64,000 nt of DNA from Lepisosteus oculatus (taxonomy: Eukaryota > Chordata > Actinopteri > Semionotiformes > Lepisosteidae). Location: NCBI RefSeq assembly GCF_040954835.1, contig NC_090704.1, positions 35,592,979 to 35,656,978 on the forward strand, in the 5' to 3' direction. Below the pieces are notes generated by a model. It made no database searches. It had not been told where the DNA came from and was given only the letters and a program-made list of their open reading frames with translations. The first letter of the stretch is position 1, and every line of letters starts with the position of its first letter. The translations under genes were made by a program, and so were the position numbers. Shown here piece by piece: positions 1 to 12,200 of this stretch.

Positions 1-1500
1 AAATTAAAAAGAACAATTGCAGGACAATTTATTTATAATAATACCAGAAAAGCTTCTACATATCGTAATTATGTAAGTACATTTTGATTCAATCTGAATA
101 GTAAGGCAATGTTTTATTGTTTTGTTACTGTACTTAATACGACCTGGAGCTACAGGCCAGATGTCACCTCGCCCAGTTAAGTCATTTTAATTTATGGTTT
201 TAGTTGAAGGTAAAAAAATGAGCGTAAAGCGCAAGTGTGCGGAACATCCAGCACAAGCAAACTGCGAGGAGTGCATAAAAGCTGGATTTGTGAAGGAGAT
301 TATTCGAGGGAGTGTTGATCTGAAGAGTTTTAGTAAATACGGTCTGGAATGCTAAAGGAAGACTTTCTTAATCTTCTGATTGTGGTAATGAGTTACGGGA
401 AATGAACGGTTTAAATTCAAGTTTTTCTATTCTGGTGCCGGAGCTCCATTTTGTGATGATCTAACTTTTAATTAAACTTTATTTTTTTTAAACTAGTAAT
501 ATTTGTTTATGTTTTAATAGTGCTAGTTCGTATTTAGACATTTGGCATGGATCCTTGGACGGATGCCACATCAATAACCAAACTGCTTACAAAATGTATA
601 AAAAAGCTCTTAGAAATAATTCAGTTAAGATATTCAAGGACTGAGAAACAAAGGATTGTATATTTTCTGAATACATTTGCTCTTCCTTCTTTATGAGGTT
701 TAAAGGGCCAGGTTGCAACAGACTTGCCCATTTAATACGGAGGTACTTACTATTCTGAGTACTAGTGCTGTACTGTCGAAATCATCTCAAACTGCATGAT
801 CAGTTCACAAAATAAACCGCGGAACAAAGTTAGCCGATCCTTTATAGTAGGTTACCCAGGATTAACCTGTTTTTCTTCCAAGCGGAAAACGAAGGGGGGT
901 TCTCATTCAGAATAATTGACAGTATTTGGACCAGTAAAATAATCTGGGCGGACATGAAGACATCGTTCTTACTCCGTTGTATGTACTGTGATTTGCTAGT
1001 TTTAATAAATGAATGTTCTCAAACATATTGCCAATAAGCGTACAGAATCAGCTACAGAATCTATAAAATATTCCTTCAATTTCAATGCGATATGAAACGA
1101 GTACAACTGCTGTAGATTTAAATTTGATGGTGTGGCGTATCACGGTGGCTTTAATTTACATTGAGAAATAATGGGGACGTACTGAGATACTTTACAGTAC
1201 ACGTAGGTCATTATTTTTGTATTAAACTGTTCTTTAATGCCAGCTCTATTTGGTGACTTGGCCTGCCTCCTTCCACCACATCAAGGGAACCCTCCTCAGT
1301 CCTGGCTGTGCTGAACAACATGGTCCCTTAAGCCCGTCTTCCAGCTCTGGGTAGGGTGGGAGGAAGACTATGCTGGGCCCTTCCTCTGCTGCTTTCTGTA
1401 GAGTCCTGTCCTGGGTGTTTTGGTGCAAACTGTGTTTCCTCTGTCTTGCCACGTGAATCCTCATGATTGTGGAATGTGCAGCCCCTGTAACCAGGTTAGG
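1..1500. other. intergenic, no gene recognised
   Basis: AT-rich sequence with no convincing exon or repeat that I can name. A 45-codon open frame with four Cys and one His lies at 218-355 (+), but it has no recognisable homology. A GC-richer part at about 1240-1500 has an open minus-strand frame that looks like chance. Confidence 0.4.
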
Positions 1501-1501
1501 G

Positions 1502-2072
1502 GGCTGAGTGGTGGCTCTGGGGCTAAGGATCTGTGCCTGTGGCTGGAAGGTTGCCAGTTCAAATCCCGCGGCTGGCAGAGGAATCCTCCATTGTAATCCT
1601 CCAGGGGTGCTTGTCACGGATGTTGGAGCGGACAAACCGTGGAGAGGCAGGAGAGTGGAAAAAGACCCATATGCGTAGCGGCGGAACGGGGAATAAGCCC
1701 AAACTCAGCAATTCAGGAGTTGTATAGAAACCAATGCCCTAAGGCAGCGGACGTGGGGCGACCTGGATGTTAGGTGGGTCTCAGGACATCCTGTGCTGAG
1801 CACAGGAGAATAAGAGACCCGGAAATATATAGCCCCAAAGAAAAAGACACTGGAAGGAGAGCAAGGCACAGGAAACTAGGGACAGGACAGAGTAGGAGTG
1901 CCCTCTGGCTGCTGAGGGTGTGACTGTGCTGTACAAATGGCTGACCCTGCGCTCTGACTCCAAGCTTCTCTCTCCCTGTCTGTGTGTCTCATGGAAAGCA
2001 AACTGGGGTATGTGAAAAGACAAATTCCTAATACAAGAAAATGTTTATGGCCAATAAAGTGATCTTATCACA
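1502..2072 (+). mobile_element. tRNA-derived SINE, copy A, with a ~300 bp interruption
   Basis: The head carries a Pol III A-box-like stretch at 1512-1528 and a B box (GTTCAAATCCC) at 1557-1567. The tail at about 1930-2072 ends in CCAATAAAGTGATCTTATC. Head and tail both match the inverted full copy at 49009-49292, which has only about 90 bp between the two parts. Here about 300 bp of unrelated sequence (roughly 1615-1920) separates them, so the copy probably holds an insertion. The insert is unclassified. Confidence 0.7.
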
Positions 2073-3400
2073 GGGGTGTGGACATGTCCCTTTGATGTCT
2101 TGGATGTGGGCTGAGCCAAGTGCTCGGGGCTCATTGCTCAACTGGCTGTGTGCAGATGGCCAGGTGTAAGAATGTGCCGTGTATTCATCCCCTGCTCCAG
2201 AGCCTCCCCTATCAGACTGAGGCCCAGTCAGTCCTGTCTCACAATCTCACATCTCTTGGCACGTGGGGAAGGAGGACCTTTGATCAATGAGAACACACAA
2301 AAAAGTTACCACCCTTTTGGACGTCAACATAGTCCCTGACAACTGTTTTGTTCATTCTGTGACGGTATTGTTTCCAAAGAACTATCCTAAATAATCACAT
2401 ATGTAAATAACCAAATAATAGTGTTTTTTTTACTATATTTACTACATAAAATAACACATTTTGCCCACTGTACCCCTATTCCTCAGTGTCCCCACTTCCC
2501 TCTAAGAACCTACAAAGTGGAACCCAGTCAGTAAAAAATAGTGGAACAGTGATGTGTCCACCAACACTTATGTCATGGCCATTATATGCATTTCACTTAA
2601 TTTCGTTTTACTTCCTCTACAGAATGTGTTTTTTAAAACTCACTACCGCATACTTGAGACTGTACGTGCATTCGGAGGTGCTAATTTCTTTAGAGTAAGA
2701 ACATGAGCTGTAGGTATTCCGTTTTGTTCCGCCAGGATTACTCCCTTGTCGAAGACTTATTTTCAATGTAGATCACTATCTGACGTAGCCACTAGAGGGC
2801 ACACATTACCCGCGAATACTGCTTGAAGGAAACGGAAGACAACGTCCAAAAATTGTGAAGTCTTAATTCTGTGATGGAAGTTCTGTTCCTTCCTTTTTTT
2901 ATTCTTTCATTTAATGAAATCACTTTCACTTTTCTTTTGGTTGATCATATCTGTTTTAACATAGAATAAAAATCGTGTTGAGGTTGGAATTAGCTCGCAA
3001 TGACATCTTTTAGTATACAGAAAAGAAGGATAAAACATGAATATTGTCATAGCTCGACAGTTTTAACTCCTTCAGAATAAGGTCCCGGACTATGACAGTC
3101 AGGAGGACTGTAAATTGAATCTTTTCCAAGAATGCAATCTAGTTATGGGATCTAAAAGAAACTTTGACACTGGCAAGATTCCAGCTTGGGTGTGAGAACT
3201 GATGATGTACTGGATAAATCCCTCTAAAGTCTTTAATATCTCAATGAGACTGTTTGGCGTCCTACCAAAACTAAAAATCCCACATAATCTGTAAGTAGCT
3301 GCAACAAAAATGGTCCCTGTGGTCTGGAGCTGAGCACGTTGTCTCTGATTTCATCACAAAAAAAAAAACAAGATACAAAAGACGGTTCCGGACCCCGTCG
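2073..3400. other. intergenic, no gene recognised
   Basis: Low-complexity AT-rich DNA with no ORF of note, no recognisable repeat family and no RNA gene. Confidence 0.4.
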
Positions 3401-3406
3401 CTACAA

Positions 3407-3790
3407 TTATCCTATTCTCGTATTCTGTGCTCTTAACAATGGTTTCTTTGCAGTAATTCTTCCTTGTAGGCCATCTTCACGCAACCTCCTCTGAACACTT
3501 CTAGTTGCATTGAGCTCATCTTGTATTTCAGGGGCAGTTAGTTGCTGGTTCTGCAGACTTTTGACACTAATGAACGTATTCTCTGATTCTGAGGTCACCT
3601 TTGGCCTGCCTGACCTTTTCCAGTCCCCATGAGGGCCAGTTTCTTCATGTTGTTTGATAGTCTTGGCCACAGCAGTTACTGACACTTGCAAAGTTCTTGC
3701 AATTTTTCTTAAAGATTGACCTTCATGTCTTAAAGTAATTATAGACAGTTTTTTTCCATGCTTAACTGAGCAACAGTTTGCCATGTTCAT
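3407..3790 (-). pseudogene. Tc1-like transposase, N-terminal fragment
   Basis: A 127-residue minus-strand frame matches the N-terminal half of fish Tc1/mariner transposases. The first helix-turn-helix contains QSLRKIARTLQVS, then comes the GRPKVTSE linker, then a second helix-turn-helix ending SVQRRLREDGLQGRITAKKPLL. This region normally binds the terminal inverted repeats. The DDE catalytic domain that should follow is absent, and a short stretch before SVQRRL also seems deleted. It is therefore a dead, truncated copy. A terminal-repeat-like end of the same style lies at about 6061-6135. Confidence 0.85.
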
Positions 3791-4127
3791 TCAGGAATTA
3801 CAAACATTTGCCCATGGTCCCTATATTTATAGTAATCGTGGACCCTCACCTGTTTACCAATAATTGGTGACAAAAGGTAAATTAGGTGACATGCTACTTA
3901 AATGTGAGACCATCTAACACATTTTTAAACTTCTTTTAGTGATCTAACACCATGTTATACACATTTCTGACTTTTAACTAACCTGGGCTTCATACTGAAA
4001 TCCACTTGCTTTGGGTGTTCATTTTATTGAAAATGAGAAATTAACATTTTCAATGCAGTTCACTTAAGATTATAAGTACACATATCATGTAATTAAATAT
4101 TCAGTGTTTATAGACAGGTTTATACAG

Positions 4128-6060
4128 TTTAATTTAATTCAACTTTATTGTCATTAAACTTACACAGGTACATAGTATAATGAAAAGTGTTTCTCATTAG
4201 TCACTCAGGTGCATTATATAAATAGGACAGAAGATGAGACAATAGACAGTTACACAATAGCAATAACAGTAACATGTAATAACATAACATAAATAACATG
4301 TGATCAAGTAATCAAAAGTGTGCAAAATTCCACAAACAGAGATAATATAACAAGACAAAAACAGTGCAAGGTAATTCTTGGAACAGTGCAAAAATAGTAT
4401 GGTTAAAAATAGTATGATTAATTAATAAATATTAAATATTATTACAACCGGTACAGTTTTATTGGGCTATTGAGGGGACAGTACAATTTCGGCTTACATG
4501 TGTGTGTAGTGGTGTAGGAGTACAGTCATTGTGGGTACAGGAAGATGTTAGGAGAGATCATAATATGGTGGGAGGGAGTGGGGGCATCAACAACTTGACA
4601 ACTCTGGGGAAAAAGCTATTTTGGAGTCTAGTTGTGTGTGTCTGGAGTGACCTGAACCTTACGCCGGATGGTAGGGGAACAAACAAGTTATGACTGGGGT
4701 GAGTGGAGTCAGACATAATTTTGGTGGCTTTTTTCAGACTTCTGGTGTTGTATATGTCCTGGATGGATAGTAAGGCACTGCTGATGATGTGTTGGGCAGT
4801 TTTGACCACCCGCTGTAGTGCCTTACGGTCGGATGCGGGGCAGTTGCCGTACCAGACTGTGATGCAGCTGGTCAGTATGCTCTCCACCGTACATCTGTAG
4901 AAGTTGGTGAGGATCTGTGGATGTAGGTGTATTTTCTTCACCCTTCTTAGGAAGTACAGCCGCTGTTGTGCCTTCTTGATTAGACTGGAGGTGTTCAGTG
5001 TCCATGTAAGGTCCTTAGAGATGTGACCACCTAGGAATTTGAAGTTATTCACCATCTCCACCGCAGACCCTTCTATGTAGATGGGGGAGTGAATTTTTCC
5101 TTGTCTTCTGAAGTCAACAATCAGCTCTTTGGTTTTGCTGATGTTGAGACATAGGTTGTTGGTTCGGCACCAGTCTGCAAGTTGTTTTATCTCCTCCCTG
5201 TAGGCAGTCTCATCATTGTCAGTGATCAGGCCCACAACTGTGGTATCGTCAGCATACTTGATGATGGTGTTTGTACTGAACTTGGCAGTACAGTCGTGGG
5301 TGAACAGGGAGTAAAGGAGTGGGCTGAGCACACAGCCTTGAGGGGTGTTAAGGGTGAGTGTGTTGGAGGTGAGGTTGCCAATCCTGAAAGTCTAGGGTCT
5401 GCTGGTGAGGAAGTCTAGGATCCAGCTTCAGAGGGTTGTATCTAAACCTAGAGCCCTGAGTTTGGTAGAAAGTTTTATGGGTATGATGGTGTTAAATGCT
5501 GAGCTAAAGTCAATGAACAGCATTCTTGTATAGGTGTTCCTTTTATCCAGGTGGGTTAGTGTGGTGTGTAAAGCTATGGAGATTGCATCCTCTGTGGAGC
5601 GGTTTGTACGATAGGCAAACTGGAGAGGATCCAGTGTTTTTGGAATGCTGGCTTTAATGTGTGGAATAAGTAGTTTTTCGAAGCACTTCATTATAATGGG
5701 GGGTGAGTGCAATAGGGCGGTAGTCGTTCAGGCATGTGAGGGCTGATTTTTTCGGTACTGGCACAATGGTGGTCATATTGAAGCAGCTAGGTACAGTGGC
5801 CTGGGCCAAGGACAGGTTGAAGATGTCGGTACAGACATCAGCTATCTGCCAGGCACATGTTCTAAGTACCAGGCCAGGGATACCATCAGGTCCAGCAGCT
5901 TTATGTGTGTTCAGTCTACTTGGTGATTTCCACACATCTAGCTTGGATAGTGTGGGGGGTAGGGTGGTAGGGGAGTCAGTGGTCCAGGTGGTTGGTTCAG
6001 GGTTATGAGCTTCGAAGCGTGCGTAGAAGGTGTTAAGCATGTTTGGAAGAGAGGGGTCAG
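4128..6060 (-). pseudogene. L2-type LINE, 5'-truncated, broken reverse transcriptase
   Basis: Minus-strand frames give an ordered non-LTR reverse transcriptase: the pre-RT region (NTFYARFEA, about 6040), [11 protein letters not shown], the [10 protein letters not shown] block, then a frame change to [12 protein letters not shown] and [11 protein letters not shown] (5428-5712). After an in-frame TAG near 5395 comes TPQGCVLSPLLYSLFTHDC and the catalytic YADDTTVVGLI, then the C-terminal PLPSGVRFRS tail (4558-5331). The frame break and stop make it inactive. The endonuclease half is missing, as in ordinary 5' truncation. The 3' end (about 4128-4170) carries the TGACAATAAAGTTGAATT-like tail usual for this clade. 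L2 (Maui-like) is the best family call; CR1-group relatives are the alternative. Confidence 0.85.
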
Positions 6061-6135
6061 TAGCGCTTAAAGCACAGATAATCAGGAAAAACCTGGTTTC
6101 AAGGAGGTGTACTCATACTTTTGACTTGTACTGTA
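6061..6135 (-). repeat. Tc1-like terminal inverted repeat remnant
   Basis: Read on the minus strand it begins TACAGTACAAGTCAAAAGTA and continues GAGTACACCTCC, the style of fish Tc1 ends (TACAGT followed by a CAAAAG-ACACC block). It abuts the truncated 5' end of the L2-type LINE. It may be the outer end of the element whose transposase fragment lies at 3407-3790, separated from it by the LINE. No partner repeat was seen below 3407. Confidence 0.5.
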
Positions 6136-7840
6136 TATGCAGATCATCCTGTAGAAATGTTAGCTGAACATTTTACATTTATAAAAAAAGAACTTTGCTA
6201 TAGGTCTTATAACCTTTGCTGTAGGTGTTTAATGTCTATGCTTGGTTTCAATTCAGAAACCTAATGGGGAGAGGGGCAGGGTGAGAGGGGAGGACATTAA
6301 AGGCAGAGGAAACCTTCAAGAGAACCTCCCCAAACACAAAACTTTCAGTTTGAGGGTCTTACCTAGTCATTATTTAAAAAAAATGAAAAGTTTTTTTTAA
6401 GAAAAAAATAACTTCTCAAAAATAACTAAGATTTCTTTAAGATAATTAACAAAAGACAGTTCTAGTGAGGAAGGCATCCGCTACCTCTCAGCTCTTCTGC
6501 TATAAACTAGTCATAGTTAATGTAGTCTGGTCTTTATTTCTTCTCGATTACTAACCACTTATTCCTGGTGGTGGCAACAGGCTGAGGAGAGCAGACAAGC
6601 CCTTTTCCAGAGACGGCAACCAGCTCCTCTGTGGGGATTTCCAGTGTCTGCCCTTGGGGGGAGTGGTCTCTTCCCAATAGAACGGTGTCCAGGGGGCATT
6701 CTTACCATATGCTTGAACCATTTCAAATGGACCGGGATGGGCTAGACCTTGGCAGTGGAAACTGCCTCTAGGGATGTGGAGCTACATGGAGCCATTGTGT
6801 GGGCTCACCACCCACAAAGCGAAGGATGGGGGGTTGGGTGCGATGTCAGTCAGGTTGACGGGCATGAGCAGGACGGATCTGGATGGGCTGGACCTCGGGG
6901 GTGGAAACTGGCTATCCAAACCCACCTGAGGCCCTGTTTGATGGCCTCCAGCGGGCCATGGTTTTTACATTCCTGTCACAGGGCTCCTGTCATGTGTCCT
7001 CTCTACAAGCTCAACCCAATGGGAGCAGTTTCAGCCTGCCTCAAGTTGAAAGACAGGCAGGTGGGCAAGACCTGCCTGAACACCTGTCCTCCCTGGATAA
7101 ATGTCTGTACACTCTTCCTCAGGCAGGTGTTTAGGGGCATCCATGCTTTCCCACAGCGCCTGGGCAGTTGACCCAGGTAGCTTCCCAGAAAATATGAACA
7201 GGTGGCCTCAAACCTGTGGTGACCTTCACCTGTTGTGAGGCTGTTGGAAAGGTATTGGACCCCACTGCCTCCACTACTACTTCTCGTGTGTTGGGGCAAA
7301 CACTGGAGAGCTCTTAGCATTCTCATCCATTATGTCTGCTGGTGTCAACCTGCTACTGCTCCAGGAGATGCAGTGGGGAGTCTCCAACCCTACTCCTGCT
7401 GCATGCCTCTCTGAAGGTCTCTCAGCATGTCTTTCTTTTCACCCATTTTCCAGAAAGGGTGTCCAATCCACCTGAATGGATTGTGTCATTAAAATTGTAT
7501 TATCGTACCAAAAGCAGTCATGCAGAGTTAAGCATAACAAAGTTGGAATTTGTAAACAGGGTTTTCCAGCTTTTCAGCAACACCTCGCTCACCAGGTATA
7601 AATGACACAATTTTCATTGTAATTTCTCCGTCAGTTGCTGACTAAACCAAGAAACCCGGTCAGAAAAAGAGCCATTTTGAATGTGTGGCAAGAAGCCTGT
7701 ATAGCTTTGTTTAGATGTGTCATTGCAATTGTACATAAAGGGGGAAGTGTAATAAGAGCTCAGATTGTTTCTTGACCATAGTTCATAACGTTCCGGCAGC
7801 AAAATAAGCAGAATTAACTAACAGGTATGTCTGATTCAGG
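6136..7840. other. intergenic, no gene recognised
   Basis: Contains overlapping open frames on both strands at 6749-7326 with no family signature. A roughly 35-bp segment (GATGGGCT-GACCT-GG-GTGGAAACTG) occurs at about 6735 and again at about 6882, a short direct duplication. Confidence 0.4.
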
Positions 7841-7847
7841 ATCTCTG

Positions 7848-8025
7848 GGGAACTGGCAAGCAACAGGTATACAGTATGGCAGGATACACCCTGGATGGGA
7901 TGCTAGCCCATCACAGGACACACACACCACAGCCAATTTTCCCAGAAGCCAATCAACCTGCCTGTATGTCTTTGGATTGTGGGAGAAAAATGGAGCACCT
8001 GGAGGAAACCCATACCCAGGGGCAG
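7848..8025 (-). mobile_element. tRNA-headed fish SINE (family 2), partial
   Basis: Matches the middle of a family seen several more times here, including the blocks CACCCTGGATGGGATGC, CCAATTTTCCCAGAAGCCAA and TATGTCTTTGGATTGTGGGA. The tRNA-like head that should follow at higher coordinates is missing. Confidence 0.7.
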
Positions 8026-9191
8026 AATCTGGAGCTGGAATAGATGATGATATGAGCTGAGCATGACAAGGCAGGTACATTCTAGATTATTTCACTACAA
8101 GGGACCTAATGGGCTGGGTGTTGAAAAGGCTCCTGAAACACCTGCATAGTCCACGGCCGAGCCAGAAGCAAATTGAAAACTGAAAGGTGAGGAGGGAGAG
8201 CAGAGAAATCAGACTCCACCTGAACGACCCCAGCATTGGAAAAGTGGTGGTTCTGGGTTAGTTTTGCCATCTTGGGAAAAGTGTGTGGATGGAGCTGATT
8301 AAGGGGTGCAAGTCAGCTTCCAATGGGACACACGTATAAACACGCAATTCAGATAAGAGATAAAGATGTGAGGCACAACACATTTGTCCCTGTGAAGAAA
8401 TGAAGGGTTTGATATTCACGGTAGTGCCAGCATCTACAAACCAACACGTAGGAAAAACACAAAGAGGAAACAAAGGGAGAACAAAGTCATCACTTTAAGT
8501 GCTGTAGCTCTGCATGGAATCCTGTGTAGTCAGCTCTGTGACTATTGATCAGTTCGAAATTCAACTGCTAATTTTTTCGATGCATTTGGAAACTCGGTCT
8601 CACCTACTTTTAAAATTACAATTGCTTCATATTAAATTATCTTTTGGGGCGGCGGGTATTCTATTCGACTCTACCATCTTTTCAAAACTGTTGTATTTAC
8701 AGTAGGCTACTGAAAAAAGCAAACCTCCCTAATGTCTCCTTAATTAATTGATGTGATATACAGTATGTATATTTTATACAGTTAAACAGCTCACTTTTGT
8801 TCCGATTCGTGTGTGTGAATACACTTAATAAAACTTTTAAAAAACGCATTTACGATGTTGTGTATATTTTCTACGGATGAGAGAATTAGCGAACAGATTT
8901 CAGTTTTTGTAGTTATTGTAATCTCTTATCGGGAAAAGTTTTCTTCCACAGATAGGGCATTTGGTAACCGGCTGACTCACATGATGTACATTTTGTTTGA
9001 GATTCCTAAACGTATCCAACAGGTGTCACTAGGCAAGCCCATTTCCCTGCATATCGTATTTAAATCTAGTAAATATTGGTGGTGTTTTTTTTTTGGCAGT
9101 ATGACAGTACAAAGGAAGTGAAGGCAATGGATTTTGTCAAAACCGTGTTCCAGACCTTCTGATGGTTTGAATGTCCTTGTGTGTCATTAAT
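8026..9191. other. upstream region of gene 1
   Basis: No coding sequence recognised before the first coding exon of gene 1. No TATA box stands out close to 9192. A non-coding first exon could lie here but cannot be placed from sequence alone. Confidence 0.3.
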
Positions 9192-9292
9192 ATGACAGTT
9201 AGGAGACTTTTCTTTGTGACCCTGGCAGTAACCTTCGTATGTCTTTTCTTCTATGGGTTATATTCCAAGAACCTGGTGATGTATAATATGCG
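9192..9292 (+). CDS. st6galnac1: st6galnac1-like exon 1 (membrane anchor)
   Basis: Encodes [20 protein letters not shown] and the residues just after: an Arg-Arg pair before a hydrophobic span, as in type II Golgi transferases. The ATG at 9192 is the only one giving this arrangement. It ends with two bases of an Arg codon before the donor GTAAGT. Confidence 0.85.
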
Positions 9293-12200
9293 GTAAGTCA
9301 TTAAAGACTTCATCAGAAAGTCAGAAAGGATACTTAGTGAATACAAGTCATTAAGGGTATTACACAGGGTAGTAGAGAACGATCAGAGCGCGGCTTAAGA
9401 ATTTTTAGAATGTAATTATCGTTAATTGGCTTATAAAGTAGCTTCCCTCATAATTGGGGGAAATTATCTTCTTGTATTTGAGGATGTAAATCTTTCAGAT
9501 TGGTATTTGATATATTCTCCCCAAACGAGTGCTTTACATTATAGGATTTTATAAGAGTTTTACAAGTTACTATTTTTTTTTACTTTCACCTACAGTACTA
9601 CCAGTATCAACAACTGTAAAGGACACCCGAGTATTTTTTCATTTTAATATTCAAAATGTACGGGAATCTTTGTACTCCACATTTATCAGATATTGGGTTA
9701 AATATACTACTACAGTATATATATATATCAATTGCGCTTTTTCTATAAAAGAAGTGAACACTAGCGATTTTATTTGTAAAAACGTATAGTTCAGTAACTC
9801 CTGAAGTACAAATAGATGTAGATTAAATTTCCTCGTATTAAACTTGAAACGTGCATAAAAGGCATGAGGTGACGAAAGATGACAACTTGATTAAACGTAT
9901 AACGCAATGACAGAATATATGTATATATGGATTATTTCTCAAAAGTAGAAAAGTACTCGAAAGTAAATGTCTTCGTATGAATTATCATGTGAATCCTTGG
10001 ATTCAGTAACTGGTGGAACCTCCTTGAGTAGCGATTACTTCAATTGAACTTTTACAATGGGTGAAAATATACTGCTTTCATTCATGTTTGTCAGCTCTGG
10101 TCTGTTGGGTTAAAAGATGTACTCAAAGTGTAGTAAGACTGATGTTTGTGAGGTTTGTGGGTGATCTTTTGTTTGTGTTTGAAGAGTAGCATCCTGTACA
10201 CTTAAAAAATCAAACAAGGATGAGATCTTGTGCAACTGACAGCTGGAGAGAGCACAGACTGAGAGGGGAAGAAAAACTCACTATTTGTGTTTTGGTGTTT
10301 TTATATTGAGTGTTTCCCAAATTGGGAAGAAATAAAAGTTGTTACTGGAACTAAATCTCTTAAGGGATTTGATTTCCTTGATTTGTTTTCAAAATATTCT
10401 CGTAAAGCATTTGGGAAAAAAATATTTATAGCCTCCAATTGAGTCCATTACCCATAGGCCATCTGTAAATATGGCTACTATGGTAGCAGTTCATTTGTTT
10501 TAGTTTGTTTTATGATGTTAAAAGTTTATCTGGGTGGGAGGGTTGGGTAAAGTAGTTAATAATTGTTATAACAATATTTGTGTTGTATTTATCTGCTGAT
10601 GATAAAATATAATTGTGTTTAGTTTTGGATAAGATGTTTTTATAAGGAGAGATAGGAAGTCAGTTCCTGGATGGCTTATTGGCTTCTGGCTTTTGTTCAA
10701 ACCTGAATAATCAATTAAACTTGACTAATTATTTTATTAAACATAAATGATTTTATTAAGGCCTTTTATACCTTAAGTGGGTAATTTTATTACTTAAAAG
10801 TTGCCTATTAAATGTGGCAGCCTGCTTACACATATAACAAATTTGAAGTTAATTAAATAATTAGCCTAACCATGTAATGGACGGCTCAGATGTAACAAAA
10901 ACTAGAGAAGACCTGTTTATAGATATACCTTCATTTTCAGTCATATTTATTCAAAAGCAATTTATATTGTGTTCATACTGTTGTCATTATTTACAAAGCC
11001 TGCTGGTTAGGTCATTTGTTTGCTGCACTGCAACACTCAGTGTCTTTGCACCGCTAAATCAAAAAATGATTAACCAATTTTTATCATTATATTACAGAGT
11101 TAGTCTTTTTTATTGCTTCACATTTATTTCTTCTAACTCTTTTATCAGTGTATATTAGCATGTGACCTCAAGAACGTCACAAGCAAATACATGAAGCCGT
11201 AATTAAAACTTTACTTAGTAAATTCCACCATTCACTGATTTCCTGCAATTGAAAAGTTTAGAGAATGTGGTTGTGTAAGAGTAAGTACAGTACATAGAGA
11301 TGTAGCATCCCTGATCTGGAGAAGTATATAGTGGGTATATCTTATTTTCAGGTCGATTCTTCCAATCACATCTGGCCACTAATGTACCACATAGATCTCC
11401 AAATGCTCCTCCAGCTCCCAGAATCAAAGATTGGACTGCTGCTCACATGGTTTGCACAAGGAAAGAGAGATTTCATTTTAAAACAATAACATTTGCAACA
11501 CGTATCAAAAAAGTTCAGAAACAAACTTAGGGACAGCACTATGATGATGAAATTGTACTTTCAACTCTATGGGTTTACCTCCTATTAGGATTGCTTATCA
11601 CTACATTTTGCTCCACTTTGTCTTCTCTTCCCTCACTGGCTTGGTCTAATGTTACCTAACTGATGGTTCATTATACTTTATCTGCTGCTTTCCCTTGTCA
11701 CTGCCAGCTTGTCCCATGTTGCTGTTATTGGATTTGTATGAAACACGAACCTCTAGGTCCAAACGAGAACTATGCATTTAAAATTGAGAGCAGGGTGCAA
11801 GTCTTTACTAACAAGAGTTGTGGGATTATAGATCAAGCTAACCTGCCCCATCATCAAAGTCATTACCTTGGCTTCTTTCAAGAAACAACAGGATGAGACC
11901 CTTGGCTCAGTTATCTCAGTTATACAGTACTAGCTACCTAATGTAGCAGATGGGCTGAAAGGCCTCCTATCCTTTGTAACTTTTCATAAATATATCTAGT
12001 CTTTATATTCTTTACTTTATTTATTGAAACCTTTTATGTCTAAATGGTTTTGGTCAGACTTCAGGATTCTTACTAACTAAACACAAGAAAAGCTCTCTCT
12101 GTTTCTCTTTGAACCCTTTGAATTTACCGCTTTACCACTTGACACCAATGGTAAAGACATCATCAAAACAACAAAACGTGCAAAACCTGTTTAGCCATTT

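Noticed and set aside
218-355. 45-codon open frame with Cys/His pattern (MSVKRKCAEH...)
   Set aside because: Too short, with no recognised family, splice context or neighbour; Cys/His spacing alone is weak. Could be part of an unseen exon or transposase.
1246-1635. 129-residue minus-strand open frame
   Set aside because: Runs into the SINE head and shows no domain; composition reflects a GC-rich repeat.
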